Counted from the stretch's first letter, positions 10,932 through 23,003 are shown. The stretch is 64,000 bases of DNA from Hemileia vastatrix (GCA_030280995.1 JASXTE010000014.1:1852656-1916655), one strand, 5' to 3'. Made by a program: numbers and translations. Notes: generated by a model from the sequence alone, not told the origin.

Positions 10932-11394
10932 AATAAGAACAGTAAAAGTGATAATTTAATTAAAAGAAAAGAAAAGATAATAGTAAATAATAATATTTTT
11001 TTATTTCAAATTTATCTAAGAATTTCAGTCCTCTATATTATGAGCCTGAAATTCATTGGCTAATTTTACTAAAAAAACTATTTATTTTGAAAGAATTATG
11101 AAACAAGACTCTAGGTACTTTGGACTATCCCCAAGATAATCTGAAATGAGCTAATAATTTCCTTGAGCATGTAACAATTTATTTTCCTATGAGTAAAATT
11201 ATTCTCATCATCATCTATAGCATATAGTTTGAGAAATATTAGCACATTGTTGAGATGAGTCACAATTTTTTGGTTTCTCAAAAAATTACACCAATTTATG
11301 GGTAGCATTGTAGGCAGAGATAGGAGGGGATGTTAGGATTTAATTATGCATGACTGTGAAACTCCAGATTTAGCACATATTAGCTATTTCATAT
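10932..11394. other. AT-rich spacer
   Basis: No gene or clear repeat is seen between the 421-bp MITE and its neighbouring remnant. Confidence 0.4.
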
Positions 11395-11460
11395 TAAGGG
11401 CTATCAATTATAAGGGATCCACAATTAAATTAATTGCAGATAAAAATACTTATAGACCAA
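11395..11460. mobile_element. Left-end remnant of the 421-bp MITE family
   Basis: GGGGCTATCAATTATAAGGG, then ATCCACAATTAAATTAATTG, follow the left end of the 10511 MITE with substitutions. Homology fades after about 65 bp. Confidence 0.5.
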
Positions 11461-11505
11461 CTTTCAGCCAGTATATCACCAGGACTGAGTAAAAAGTACT
11501 TATAA

Positions 11506-12392
11506 CACCACGCAATATAGGGGGAGGACTTGCTAGCAAGTCCACAACTTGAAGTCAGATGGAAATCAGATGGAACTCAGACTGAAGTAATACTGAACTT
11601 TCACTTGAAGTATCACACAAATAACAATGGATCTATATTGAAAACATAGTGAAAGTGTGAGGATAACTGAATGGAAGCCAGAAAAAATCATTCCATGAGT
11701 CTACTCAATGCAAAGTATTTTTTGAAACAGCTTATTAAAATAATACTTTATTAAATTAATTTGATCAATAAAAATTGATTGACAATATTGCAATTCTTAA
11801 ATACAATAATTTTATTAAAAAATTTCAGATTACATATAAAAAAAATCAGTGACTTTTTCTATTACTTACAACTGTTTTTACAGAATTGAAAACTATGTTT
11901 CAGCTAATATTTTATGGAAGTGAACTCTGTTCTTCGCCCGAAGAACAGAGTTCATCCTCCTATTTTCACACTCTGTTTGCACCAATCTCCATCCCTTTCA
12001 ATTCTATCAACACATGCTTGTCTTCCCTTCCCATGCCTTTCGCTATCCTCCCAGCCCCATTGTATGCCATCCTCTTTTGATCCCCATTTCACCCCTCTCA
12101 ACCTCTCCCAGACCCTTTTCTTCATTTAAAATGCCTCGGAACCCTTAATCTTCCCTTCCAACTCTTTCCCAACCTTTTCGCTACCCCATACACCCTTCCT
12201 CACCCCTCTCTCCAGCCTTTCCAGCCCTTGTAGCCCCATTTGTGTTCACATGAGCTTTAAGGTGTGTTCAAAGTAAATTCAATACTTCTTCATGATGGTT
12301 TCATCACTTCCTCAATGTGTGCTCAAAAAGATATGAATTAGGGTTCAAGGTTGCGGACTTGCTAGCAAGTCCGCCCCCCATATTGCGTGGTG
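11506..12392. mobile_element. CACCACGC-family transposon, 887 bp, non-autonomous
   Basis: The inverted ends are CACCACGCAATATRGGGGG, followed by GCGGACTTGCT and its reverse complement (a perfect 22-bp palindrome at the right end, 12353-12374). Target duplications are TAA (11503-11505 and 12393-12395). The interior has a 16-bp-arm hairpin at 11921-11954 (TGAACTCTGTTCTTCG, loop CC) and a C-rich, T-rich plus strand. A start-like ATGCCTCGGAACCC lies near 12131. The block from about 11840 to 12170 recurs almost unchanged, three times over, inside Harbinger copy 2 (35560-36510). Confidence 0.8.
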
Positions 12393-14155
12393 TAAGTTAT
12401 TTTAAACACATGGATTATACATGGGAGCAGCAAATTAGAGTACACAAATAGTATACATAAGTAAATTTATGATAAAATACAAAATATGCTATTATAACAC
12501 CTTATATACATGCATATATCCACCTTTTATAAGTCTTATGTACTTAATATATATTTGGAATATGTTAGAGTAATCATAAGAACCTTAAATATAAGGCTAC
12601 ATCTTTTTTAAGTAGACTTAAAGCTGTTGTTTTCATTATTTTATGTGAAAAACAAGAAATGCACTTTAAATCACTTAAAAGTTGACTATATGTGCTATAA
12701 ATTTAATAATATTAGAAATTCACTTTGACAGATAAATTTGTCTTAATTAGGGTTTTTTATTTGGCTATTCAAATTCATAAAAATAACACTTTTCATATTT
12801 GGTGTTTTTTATGCCAGAAATGGCTTCTGTGTACTGGCCACATACTGTCTGCATTTTTTCCATGTGAATAGCTTCATTTTTAGCAAAGTTAGCCTTTTCA
12901 CACTATAATTACCCCACATTCTATGCCCACTGTGGGGAAACACGCTAAAATAGGCAACAGGTGCTTATTTAGTGTCCTAGTTTAATTACAAATGCATTGA
13001 CCCTTATTATATGCACTAATTTCATTAATAAACTCAAGCTTGGTGCTTTAATTCACTACCACACTTAAATTCCCCTAAATTAGTCAAGGATTTACCTGTG
13101 AAAGTGCCTGCCAAGGACTTCATGTAGTTACCCCACATCTCACGCCCTTTTTTGGGTTTTTAAGTGGTTTCTCAGCCAATTTTGGTTATCTTTGAATGGG
13201 GATTTCACATAGTATAATGTCATGATTTGCCCCATCATTTCTACTTTTAATCCCCCTTAATATGGAGTAATAATTGGTCTTAATTTTCCCTTTTAGTCTT
13301 TTATTTTAATGTATTACACGCATATACACTCTTTTTTTGCTTATTCTTTATTTTTGATGGATTATCCCTATTACTGTGGGATTTTGGCAGGTGATATCAT
13401 TCTAATTATGTTATTGGTCACTCTTTATGTTGTTGGAAATGTCTATTAGTTGGAATGAGGCTTCATTAATCATGTATAGAGCTGGTAAATCAAGGGGTTC
13501 ATTGGGGAAGTTATTGTGTATAAAAGGAGAAGGTTTTGGTCTTGTTTTCTACATTCTTTATCATTACAATCAAACATATAGCCAATAAAATTACAATACA
13601 TATAAAAATAGAACTTATAAAATCTTTGAATAGTATCTGAATTATTAAACATATTTTTCTACCAACTACAAGATTGTAAGCCATATATAATTAGTGAGAT
13701 TAAAATTAATGAGACCCTTATATTGAGTTATATTTTAATACTTATTGGATTTGTACTACAGTATTCATATAGGAGCATTAAAATCTTCAAGACAACTGAC
13801 CAATCAAGCTATTTCATGTCCTTGTTATTGATCTCAGCCTAACACCAATTATCTTCTGCAATTATTTTTGAAAATAGTTGGGTTATTAAAAATTTTATGT
13901 GTTGATGTTAATCTCTTATCTGACATTTTTATCCTCAATTTTTAATAACCACATCTTCAACCACTTTCTGGATATTCCAGCCTCCCTTCCTTTCTATGCA
14001 CTCCCACCCTGACTATTTCATTCATTCATTCAGATTCATCCCCATCTCATCTGCTCATTTCTGCTCCTTTTCATTGTTGAATTTCTCAACATGACTTAGC
14101 ATCACATATCTTCTCAAAGGCAGCCTTCTACCACTTTTTCTTCAAATCCAACTAT
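12393..14155. other. Intergenic DNA, no gene recognised
   Basis: AT-rich sequence. TTACCCCACATTCTATGCCC near 12910 and TTACCCCACATCTCACGCCC near 13128 are related and may be a diverged direct repeat. A reversed fragment of the 421-bp MITE lies at 13857-13975. No protein-like frame is seen. Confidence 0.45.
13857..13975 (-). mobile_element. Reversed fragment of the 421-bp MITE
   Basis: Its reverse complement follows 10800-10920 of the MITE, including the blocks GTGGTTAT, ATGTCANATAAGAGRT, ACACATAAA, TAATAACCCAA and AAAAATAATTGC. Both ends are missing. Confidence 0.5.
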
Positions 14156-14406
14156 AACCACACAATATGGGGGGGAAGACTTGCTAGCAAGTCCACAACC
14201 TTGGACCCAACCTCACCACAGATTGAACACACATTGAGCTATTGATAAAGGAACCATACAATCAGGGATGAACACCACTCATCAGAACAGTTTTAGGGGG
14301 GTGTTCAAGTAGAGTTCAGTATGGTTTCAGTATGAGTTCAGTCTGAGTTCCATCTGAGTTCAGGTTGAGGACTTGCTAGAAAGTCCACCCCCTATATTGC
14401 GTAGTG
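14156..14406. mobile_element. CACCACGC-family MITE, 251 bp
   Basis: The left end is AACCACACAATATGGGGGG and the right end CCCCCTATATTGCGTAGTG, each preceded or followed inward by ACTTGCTAGCAAGTCC-like palindromes. Target duplication TAT occurs at 14153-14155 and 14407-14409. The interior is near-identical to 18149-18409. Near the right end it has a short series of GAGTTCAG-type repeats. Confidence 0.8.
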
Positions 14407-14649
14407 TATTCCCACTTTTCCCTTCTCAGCTAAGAGATCAAAGACCAGTTAAATAAAAAAGGATAATCACCTCATACTTATCAATTGGCAAAAAACTAAA
14501 ACTAATTATGATTCTTATTTTGTACTGAGAACAAAATTAAAGTAGGATTCCCCCACATAAAAGTTCAATGGCTATATTATAAAGGCCAGAAAATTTTTAA
14601 AAATAAAATGGGAAGGATTTATCTTTTTCCAAAAAAGATTTCTTAATCT

Positions 14650-15905
14650 TTCAAGAACTATAAAGAAAATTATAAGAAGGCTAAGACTCTTTAATCTTCC
14701 ACTAGTTTTGCTTTTACTGAAATTAATACCATCATGGAAATTGAATCTCTAGATAAAAAACTTGATTCTTTATGTCCCTACTATAAATATATTGATTCTA
14801 TATTTGGAGAGCAAGCTGATTTTGATCCTGCACATCTTTTTGATGGAGAAGATGAAATCTCCAAACATTATATTGAGAGAATTATTTTTGAATTCTTTTC
14901 ATCCACTCAAGCCCACTCTCTTTCTAATTCAACCAATCAAGATATATTCTCTATAGATCCTTATGGTGATACAAACCATTCAAATCTAACTCAAGTGAGT
15001 TTTTTGCTTGTGTCTAGTTGGTTTCTTCCTTTTTTATTTACTTTTATTTTTCTTATTTCTAAAAAGGATGATAAACAAACCCATGAGCCACAATCAAGGG
15101 ACTCTGAAGCCAGAAACAATTATGATGATGAAAAAATATACTGAACTCATCTGACAAAAAGTAAAGAGCTTCAACTACTTTATATTTCAGCAGTTAAGGA
15201 AAATAAATAAGAGATAGTACTTTTAAGGTGCCTGTTTTTTATATCAAACATTTTTTTGAGAAAAATGATTCTGGTAGGTGATAAGATACCTCTTAGTAAT
15301 TTAGTCTACTTTTATTTTATTTTTGTTAATATTTCTTACCACTCTAGGGTTTTTTTTCTTGTATCTAGTTGATTTATTTTTTTATTTACTTCCCTTTTTC
15401 TTATTTCAAAATAGTCCAATGAACAAACACAGGAGACAAAATTAAGAGACTCTGAAACTAGAACAATGACAATTATGAAAAAAACATACCAAATTACTCC
15501 AACAAAAATCAAAGAGCTTCAACTACTCTTAATTTCAGAAGTCTAAGAAAACAAAAAAGAGATTTTATTTCTCAAATACCCATTTCTTCTATCAAAGATT
15601 TTTTAGAGAAATGTGATACTCATAAGTGATAGGATATCTCTTAATATTATATTCTAATTTTATTTTATTTTTGGTTAATATTTCTCAGCACTCCAGATAA
15701 AGTCAAAGTTACATGAGAGAATCTTAGCTTTCAAAAGCTACAATATGACCTCTATTTATGGAGGGATGATACAGAACAAGACTTGGAGGAGAGGAATTAT
15801 GAGCTCTATTCATGGAGGGATGATAGGGAACATGACTTGGAGAAGAAATTTGAGTTATCTCTAAGTATTGAAAAATCAAAGGAAGACAAAAAAAGTCTCA
15901 AGTAA
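14650..15905 (+). pseudogene. Decayed Myb/SANT-like transposon protein, C-terminal part
   Basis: The frame through 14734 reads YKKNYKKAKTL, a stop, then SSTSFAFTEINTI, then LDKKLDSLCPYYKYIDSIFG and EQADFDPAHLFDGEDE. This spacing (an aromatic-rich linker, then LCPxYxxxDxIFG) is what I recall of Myb/SANT-type accessory proteins carried by fungal Harbinger-like transposons. A GTGAGT donor at 14995 and a CTAAAAAG acceptor at 15066 would frame a 72-nt intron. The following exon and intron are tandemly duplicated (see 15000-15694). A final exon near 15700-15905 encodes repeated WRDDTEQDLEERNYELYS-like charged segments and ends in TAA. In-frame stops make it a pseudogene. The family call is from memory of pattern, not alignment. 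Confidence 0.45.
15000..15694 (+). repeat. ~350-bp tandem duplication covering one exon and its introns
   Basis: Unit 1 (about 15000-15350) and unit 2 (about 15352-15694) share, in order, a TTTTCTTGTRTCTAGTTG intron block, a GATAAACAAAC or GAACAAACAC exon start, GAGACTCTGAAACTAGAA-like coding sequence, AAAGAGCTTCAACTACT, and a closing TTAATATTTCTYASCACTC. It looks like exon duplication in the Myb/SANT-like gene before decay. Confidence 0.6.
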
Positions 15906-16289
15906 AATTTCCTATTGGATCATATGAAACTCAAGTATCAACTTGAAGATGGTTGAAAAAAAAATTCATGATATAATGTGTTAAAGCTAACAAATCTATT
16001 GAGGAAATTAAATTTTCAATGAAATTTTTTGATGGATTACTATTTTTTTTGTTTTCTTTCCCATTTCATTTGTTTATAATTTTTTTATGTGAAAGTATTT
16101 CATTAATCTATCCATAATTAGTTGAATAACTTATCAAGAAACTTAACAAATTCATTTTTAAATGGCCCCAATGGCAAATTCAACAAACTATATTTTACTT
16201 CTTTGTGTTTTCATGTCAAGTTTTTCAAAATTTTTACTCAATTCAATAATTTTTCAGCTCTAAAATTAAAGTCAAATAATTCTACATCT
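15906..16289. other. AT-rich spacer
   Basis: No gene or clear repeat is seen. Confidence 0.4.
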
Positions 16290-16400
16290 CACCACACAAT
16301 ATGGGGGGCGGACTTGCTAGCAAGTCCGCAACCTTGAAACCTAATTTATATCTAATTGAGCACACATTGAGGCAGTGATGAAACAATCATGAAGAAATAG
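16290..16400. mobile_element. Left end of a CACCACGC-family element
   Basis: CACCACACAATATGGGGGGC, then the GCGGACTTGCT palindrome, CAACCTTG and TTGAGCACACATTGAGGCAG, match the left end of the family. A matching right terminus is not seen nearby. The element is either truncated or extends into the C-rich/G-rich block at 17160-17880. Confidence 0.6.
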
Positions 16401-17159
16401 TGAATTTACTTTGAAAACACCTTGAAACTAATTTTAACCTTCATTGAACCACAGTTGATTAATAGTTCAAAAAAAATTTATACTTGAATTAGATGATTTG
16501 TTGAAGGGATAAAAAAATAATTGAGCCCCACTATCAATCTAGCCATGTGGCTTCATAAGATTTTGAAAAATCATAATTTTTTTTCCTTTTTTGAATCTAA
16601 TGAAACTCACAGATACTTTGAATTATAAGAGATTTCACAAAAATTTATAGGGTATTCACCCTATGAATATATAGATAAAACATCCAGTATTCTAAGAAAT
16701 TATTCATTAAGAAATATTTATTGAATTTCTATATTTCATTAAATTCTTATCAGTAGAAAATTGAAAAATAAATGCCTTTTCTCATTATATCAATTGATAT
16801 TATTATCTTTTTATCTATTTTCAAAAACTTTGTTGAATTTGAAACACTCTTTATAATAATTTAACATTAAATTTAGTCAATAGAAAAATTTGTAAGATTG
16901 ATTTACATCCCATATTTATATAAGTTAAAACAGGAAATGGGACCAATTATATAAAAAATATAGCTTATCATGATTTTCATTATATCAAAAGAATAAATAA
17001 CTAACTTTTATGAGAATAAAATCTATGGTTAATAAATATTGAAAAATATTTTTGAGTTTTTTTTGGGATGTTTCATGCCATTATGATTTTGAAGTCTCAA
17101 AATATATTATATAATTTTTGTGCTTACATTATTTCAAAATTTTCCTTACAGGTACTTTC
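16401..17159. other. AT-rich spacer
   Basis: No gene is visible. It separates the single CACCACGC end from the strand-skewed block. Confidence 0.4.
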
Positions 17160-17880
17160 CTCCTTTAAACTTCAAATCTCATTCTTCTCCCATCTAGAAT
17201 TTTCTCCCTCTTACATTTTATTTAAGTCTACTAAGAACTGTCCCATCCCAAACCCTCATTCTCCCTTCTCCACCCCTAATCATCCCATTACACCCCTCCT
17301 CACTTATTTTGTTCCCCTTAACACCCTATTTATCCCCCTCTTCACCACTTTACACCCCAAATTTCTTGATATAACTCCTTTTTCTCCCTTTCTAACCTCT
17401 TTTACTCTATATGCAGAAAAGGGGGTGATTTGGAAAGCCTTAGGGGTTGGATGAAAATTGAAAGGGTGGATTGTGGTGGGGTGGGAAATGTCTGGGGTGA
17501 AGAGTGAAAAAATGGGGGTTGAAAGTGAAAGAATTTTTATTAGTTATAAAAAGAGTGGGGTGGAGTTGAGGCAAAAATAGATAGGGTAAGGTTGAAAGGG
17601 GTGAGGTAGGGTAGGGAGAGGCAAGAAAGGAGTGGTGAGGGATGAGGATGGTAGCGAAAGGGGTGGAGTTGTTTTAAAAATGATAATAGAGTGTAGGGGA
17701 ATAGTGATGAGGGCTTAAACTTCGATTTTGAAGCTTAGAGGGTGTAGCAAATGTATCAGGAGGGCAATAAAAGGGTGGGGGGTGGTAATAGAATTAACAG
17801 AAATGACAAGGTAGAAAAATTTGTTTGGAGAGATTGAGAAGTTGTCAATTGAGGTAGCGAAAAATGGAGAGTGTACTCTA
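17160..17880. repeat. Strand-asymmetric block: C-rich half then G-rich half
   Basis: From 17160 to about 17410 the plus strand is C- and T-rich (CTTCTCCACCCCTAATCATC). From 17411 to about 17880 it is G- and A-rich (GGTGAGGTAGGGTAGGGAG). The halves resemble the C-rich interior of the CACCACGC element at 11950-12240 and its complement, including GTAGCGAAA near both ends. A head-to-head pair of such interiors is the simplest reading. Confidence 0.45.
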
Positions 17881-18148
17881 TTCTTTGGGCAAGCATCAGA
17901 TTACACCCTTCAATCTGCAGCTATATTCTACCGATATGAAAAATGATTGATAATTATCTTTTATTGATATTTTTGAACTTAAAACTATAGTTTATACATC
18001 TTTATTTAATATTTTTTATTTAAAATGCATTTTAAGACTAAGAAAGTAATATAGTAAAATAATTGGTAACAAAATACTATTTTGCTTTTTTACACAAGAA
18101 TTGACAGTATGCTTCTGATAAGTATACATGATATGAATAAATAATATA

Positions 18149-18409
18149 CACCACACAATATGGGGGGCGGACTTGCTAGCAAGTCCGCAACCTTGGACCC
18201 AAACTCACCATAGATTGAACACACATTGAGCTATTGATAAAGGAACCATACAATCAGGGATGAACACCACTCAGCAGAACAGTTTTAGGTGGGTGTTCAA
18301 GTAGAGTTCAGTATGGGTTCAGTCTGAGTTCAGTCTGAGTTCCATCTGAGTTCCATCTGAGTTCAGGTTGAGGACTTGCTAGCAAGTCCACCCCCTATAT
18401 TGCGTAGTG
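18149..18409. mobile_element. CACCACGC-family MITE, 261 bp
   Basis: The left end is CACCACACAATATGGGGGGC, with the palindrome half GCGGACTTGCT, and the right end CCCCCTATATTGCGTAGTG. ATA duplications flank it (18146-18148 and 18410-18412). The interior almost matches 14156-14406, so both are fairly recent copies. Confidence 0.85.
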
Positions 18410-21009
18410 ATAATAGGAAAATTGTAGCAAAAAGTTGAAAACAAAAACAAAAAATTTAAAGAAATTTTAAACGATTGAACTTATGTATTTATTTTTATAT
18501 TTAATAGTAAAATATGTTGGTTAGATTAAAAATATTTTTGAATTAAATTTAATAATTCATGTAAAGTTTGAATAAAAGATCTATCTACATATATAACCAT
18601 TTAGCTTCATTTCTTGTTTTGTGATTACTATATATAACTGGATAACTGACTGTAATAACTGAAAATTTAAGAAACTTTAATAATTTATCTGCCTCAATAT
18701 ATTTACAATAATCTATTCAGTAACAGAAAAAAATTTCTAAATCCTTTCTTTTACTAGTTTTATTCATTGCAATGACTATATATGTTTTCAAAAAAAAAAT
18801 TATCATGTTTTTAGTGGAACTTAGATTGAACTCTCAATGCAATCCTGTTTCCAAGTGTGGTTCAAGCTAAGATAAGCCATGAAAAAATTTATACTTTTTT
18901 AGAATTTTTTTAAGTATTTTTTAAATATAAAAATAATTATATTTTTATATCAAAATATTTTTATTAAATACTTTGAAGTTTTGAAAATAAGTAAACATTA
19001 AGAATCATTTTGATAAAATATCATATTTAAAATAGTTTTAAGTTTATCATATATTATTATGATATGAGTTCTTTCCATATGGCAGATAAATAAAATTACT
19101 TAAAATTAATTTTATATAACTATATTATATAAAAAAGGTATCAGCTCTTTTGCTTAGATTTGAAGTACTTCAAAAAAAAATTTTTTTGCTTTAGGTACAC
19201 ATCATATAGAGTCTTCAGATCATCATATTAATTTTTTAGACTTATATTTGTAAGTTGAAGGGAATCCTCACAGGATTAAATTGGCAGTTTTGTAAAAAAA
19301 AATAAGTAAATATCTTTTAAATCAATATATATTTCTATAAAAAGTCAAATTTTAATATTTACTTTCTGTTTTAAATATTTAATGAAGATTTGAAATAATT
19401 CTATTTAAATTAATTTTTATAGCAATATAATAATTCCATTATCACTTTGTGATAATTCCAATTTCAAGAAGATTTATAAATTCTTCTGTTTAAATAAAAT
19501 ATCAAAGGGATTGTTTTTCATACACTTAGAAATTGAATTGAAACATCATATAAGATCTACCAATCAGAATGAATTTCATTATTCCAATAAATCATTCATA
19601 GATCATGAACCCATATATTTATTTTTTGAATTGTGTGTAAGTGTTCAGTTGTGAATTACAACTATCAAAAATTTTATTCTAAAGACTAAAAAAGTGTACC
19701 TGAAAAATTTCATTTAATTTATTTTCAGCACCATAGGATTGAAATATTTTTTATTCATCTTAAATATGGAATAATATTATTTTTAATCAAAATATGATTG
19801 CCTTTACAGATGCTTTGCTACATGGGCATAATCTAAAGTACCTATTGTGTCTTTTTTAAAAAACAAATATCATATAATAGTTTTTCAATTTGAAACTGAT
19901 ATAATTATGAAGAAGTACCACTTCTCACTATTTAATTCAGTTCTTGAACAATAATACAATCAAAAATTTTATCTGAAGCAACTTTTTTAACATGATAACA
20001 CTTTTTGAAATAAATGGTTCTTATTCCCAAGGTGACACTGAAATTATCCCACAATACAGCATTGAAGCAAAATCAAGCACTAAAATTAAAGTTTAAATAA
20101 ATTTATAAAAATTTGTTTTTATTACCTTTAAAGTTTTACATCTAGCTTAAATTACATTTTTTTCATATTAAAAATTTACTGAGTAGTGATTTATTATTTC
20201 AACTCATGAGATTACTCTACCAAATAACCATATTTACATGCAATTTTGATGAAATAAATCATGAAAAGTTCCAGAATATTATATATGTATTACATTGAAT
20301 AAATGCATATTGTGAAAATTCTTAGTAGTTGAATATTCAATAGAACAAAAAGAAGAGCAAAAATAAATTTTCTTTTCATTTTAATCATCTTCTTGCATAT
20401 AAAAATGTAAAAAAATTTGATTAAAATCCACTGGTATAAGAATTATAATTCTTTCTAAACTTATAATAAAATTTTTATTAATTATTAGTGCTTAGTGTAA
20501 AGAAGGTGTGAGAGGACTTCATTGAAACAGAAATTAGGAAAACTTATTTCTATCTTTTATTTTTATAATTATGAGTGTTTTCATAGTATTATAGAATAAA
20601 ATACTTGAGAATTTTGATGGTTCAATATGTTTGTTAATTAAATCCCTTGAACTGAAAATATTTATATTGCATAATCAGAAATAATAAAAATACAGAAAAA
20701 ATCAGTTAATATGGTTTAAATTAAAAAATGAAACTTCAAACTCTTGGTTAAAATGAGTTATCAATAAAAAGAACCACTGATCTTATTATATATTTTTTCA
20801 AAAAAAAAAAACTGATAAAATCATTAGAGAGGTTAAAGGTGATGCTTTTTAAATAAATAGTATAATTTTCAGTCTTTTTAATGATCAAGTGCAATTCAAA
20901 ATGAAAATTTAATTGTTTTTTATGAAAAAAATTCTGTGAATGGATCAGATTTTTAATCTGCCCTTGCCATTATTTCTATAAATTATTCATTAAACTTTCA
21001 CTATTATTC
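18410..21009. other. 2.6 kb of AT-rich DNA without a gene
   Basis: No protein-like frame, terminal repeat or tandem structure was recognised. Composition is strongly AT-rich with many homopolymer runs. Confidence 0.45.
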
Positions 21010-21165
21010 CAGCATGGACTCATCTATTATTGGTTAAGGGCTCAAGATGAGTTCAAAGTAAGGTTAAGTATCAGTTCATTATAATTTCACTCTGAATTCC
21101 ATCTGTGTTCCATCTAATTTCAAGTTGAGGGCTTGCTAGTAAGTCCCCCCAAATATTGTGTGGAG
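21010..21165. mobile_element. Right-end remnant of a CACCACGC-family element
   Basis: Sequence like TTCCATCTGTGTTCCATCTA, then TTGAGGGCTTGCTAGTAAGT and CCCCCCAAATATTGTGTGGAG, follows the right end of 18149-18409 with substitutions. The left part is missing. Confidence 0.55.
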
Positions 21166-21168
21166 TCT

Positions 21169-21735
21169 GTTTTGAAAATTTGGCAATAACCTCCCCTGCA
21201 TTTTATTGAAGTAAGGGGTGAAAGTCGCCAAAATTTAATATAATTACATAAATTAATAAATAAAAACCTAAAATATTACAATATTACTAGTTTTAAGTTA
21301 ATAAAAACTCCTCTAGCCAAATTTGGATCAAATCTAGAGACAGAAGTTTGAGACTTTCCACTGGTATAGGCTAGAGTAAACCCATGAAAATAATTAATGT
21401 TGTCAAGATTACCTGTTTTAAAACACAAGTTTTTAGGCCCTTTACTTTAGTTTAGTAAATTTAAGTATCAGATTTATTTATTTTAAATTTATGAAAGAAT
21501 AATAATTCTTTGGTGACTCTACTAATCCCCAAACATTTATGATTTACTTAAAGGTTTTTTTATTTCTCACTTCTACCTTCTTTTTTACCATTTTAATTTT
21601 TAAAATTAACCTTTGAATTATTTTGAAAAAGCAGAAAAAATGAGTGAGTTCTTGACAAGATTTAAAACATGAAGGTGCTTTTATTTTTTAGTGATTATTG
21701 TGAGAAGATTTCCAAAAAGATTTGATGATTCCATT
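21169..21735 (-). pseudogene. 3' remnant of a second TET/JBP-like dioxygenase unit
   Basis: Read on the minus strand, it begins near 21735 with an IWNSS-like motif (SFWKSSHNNH) containing the distal iron-ligand His. It continues through KAPSCFKSCQELTHFFC and a basic tail to a stop, then the 3' flank shared with 3884-4230. It ends at TTGGCAATAACCTCCCCTGC (21184-21203 on the plus strand), the same terminal motif as at 4192-4233. Several stops and the loss of the HxD region make it dead. It lies 130 bp outside the 5' LTR of the first Gypsy element. Confidence 0.6.
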
Positions 21736-21867
21736 TCAAAAATTAAAATAAATAATACACATATAATCTGGGAAGTATAAGCCAAGACCTTTTTTTAGAA
21801 GTAGAAAAACTAGCTTTTCCAGTAATTAGACTGATATATGAAAAAAATACAAAAGTAAGATAATTTG

Positions 21868-23003
21868 TGTCAGCCAGGCTATTCCAGGAGTCCAGTAAAT
21901 GATATATAAATTATAAAACCTTAAAGAGTGGGTAAGACTTGTATTTAGTGAATATAACTTAATATTTTATTGCATAATGAAATTATATAAGAATTTTATT
22001 ATATACAAGTGTTACATTAAATTTATTGGTTATATATATTTTTATATACAATTAAATTGAGCATAATATAATATATTCTACAAATAATGGCGCATTTTTA
22101 TGTATTTAATAATTATAAATTTATATTTAATTAATTGAAAAACATATATTATAATTATAAGTGTAAAATTGATTTATAATATATTTAAATTAATTACTTA
22201 AATTTATATATTAAATAATACCTCTCATATGATACTAAACAATAATTAATGACGCTTCTTTTGACCCTCAATTGTGTTAGAAAAAACAAATAAATTAATT
22301 TGGACTAAATTGAGATTAATTGCATGTTTTGTTGCGTCAAATTATTTTTTGTTTCACTTAAAATGTCCTTTAATCAGACTGTACCATCTGTTTGGAATTA
22401 TTTTTCTCATAGTTCCTATGTTCCAATCTTGTTTAGTTATTCACTATTTTCACTTACTGATTTGGGAATTAATGAGGGGAAAATTGGATTCTTAATTGGG
22501 GTTTTAATTAATTGTTTCATGTTTTTCTCTATATTGTTATGTTTCATTTACTCTTTTGATATATTTGTTTTATTCCATTCTAACCATTGTATTTACAAAT
22601 ATAGTAGCGCTTCAGAGGACCCATTGCCTATAAAAGGGTCTTGGATAATCCCCAGTAGCCTCATCACTTATTACACACTCAACAAATTAAATAACCAAAT
22701 TATTACGTTTATATTTTTTTATTAGTAATACAAATCTAATTTAAATTCTATACAACAAATCAAAGGTTGCTTTAAGTCTGATAGTAATTAAAATTGTTTG
22801 CCGCGCAGAACCCTTACATTTAATAATATTACTGTTAATAAAATCTACGTTTTTGTCACCTCTCAAAGTTGCTCACTGTTGTTTCCCTCTCAAATAAATT
22901 AAATATATATTTTTTGGTTTACTTCTTTATTTTCTCTTGTCCTCCTCCTTCTCTCCTCCTTTTTCTCCTATTTTTCCTACCTCTTCTAGACAACTGACCG
23001 ACA
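21868..23003 (+). repeat. 5' LTR of Gypsy element 1
   Basis: A 1136-bp repeat with TG...CA ends. It contains a TATAAAAG box at 22629-22636 and AATAAA-like signals near 22893. The same features recur in the 3' copy. It starts TGTCAGCCAGGCTATTCC, an opening also used by the second Gypsy family. Confidence 0.95.
22629..22636 (+). promoter_or_regulatory. Candidate TATA box of the Gypsy 1 LTR promoter
   Basis: TATAAAAG lies about 375 bp before the LTR end, in both LTR copies. It is the only such box in a more balanced stretch of the LTR. Transcription would then start near 22660 (inference). Confidence 0.5.

Noticed and set aside
22274..22725. Frames of 73 and 133 codons in the Gypsy 1 LTRs
   Set aside because: They lie inside both LTRs, overlap in two frames, and cover the promoter region. 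No known LTR-encoded protein fits.
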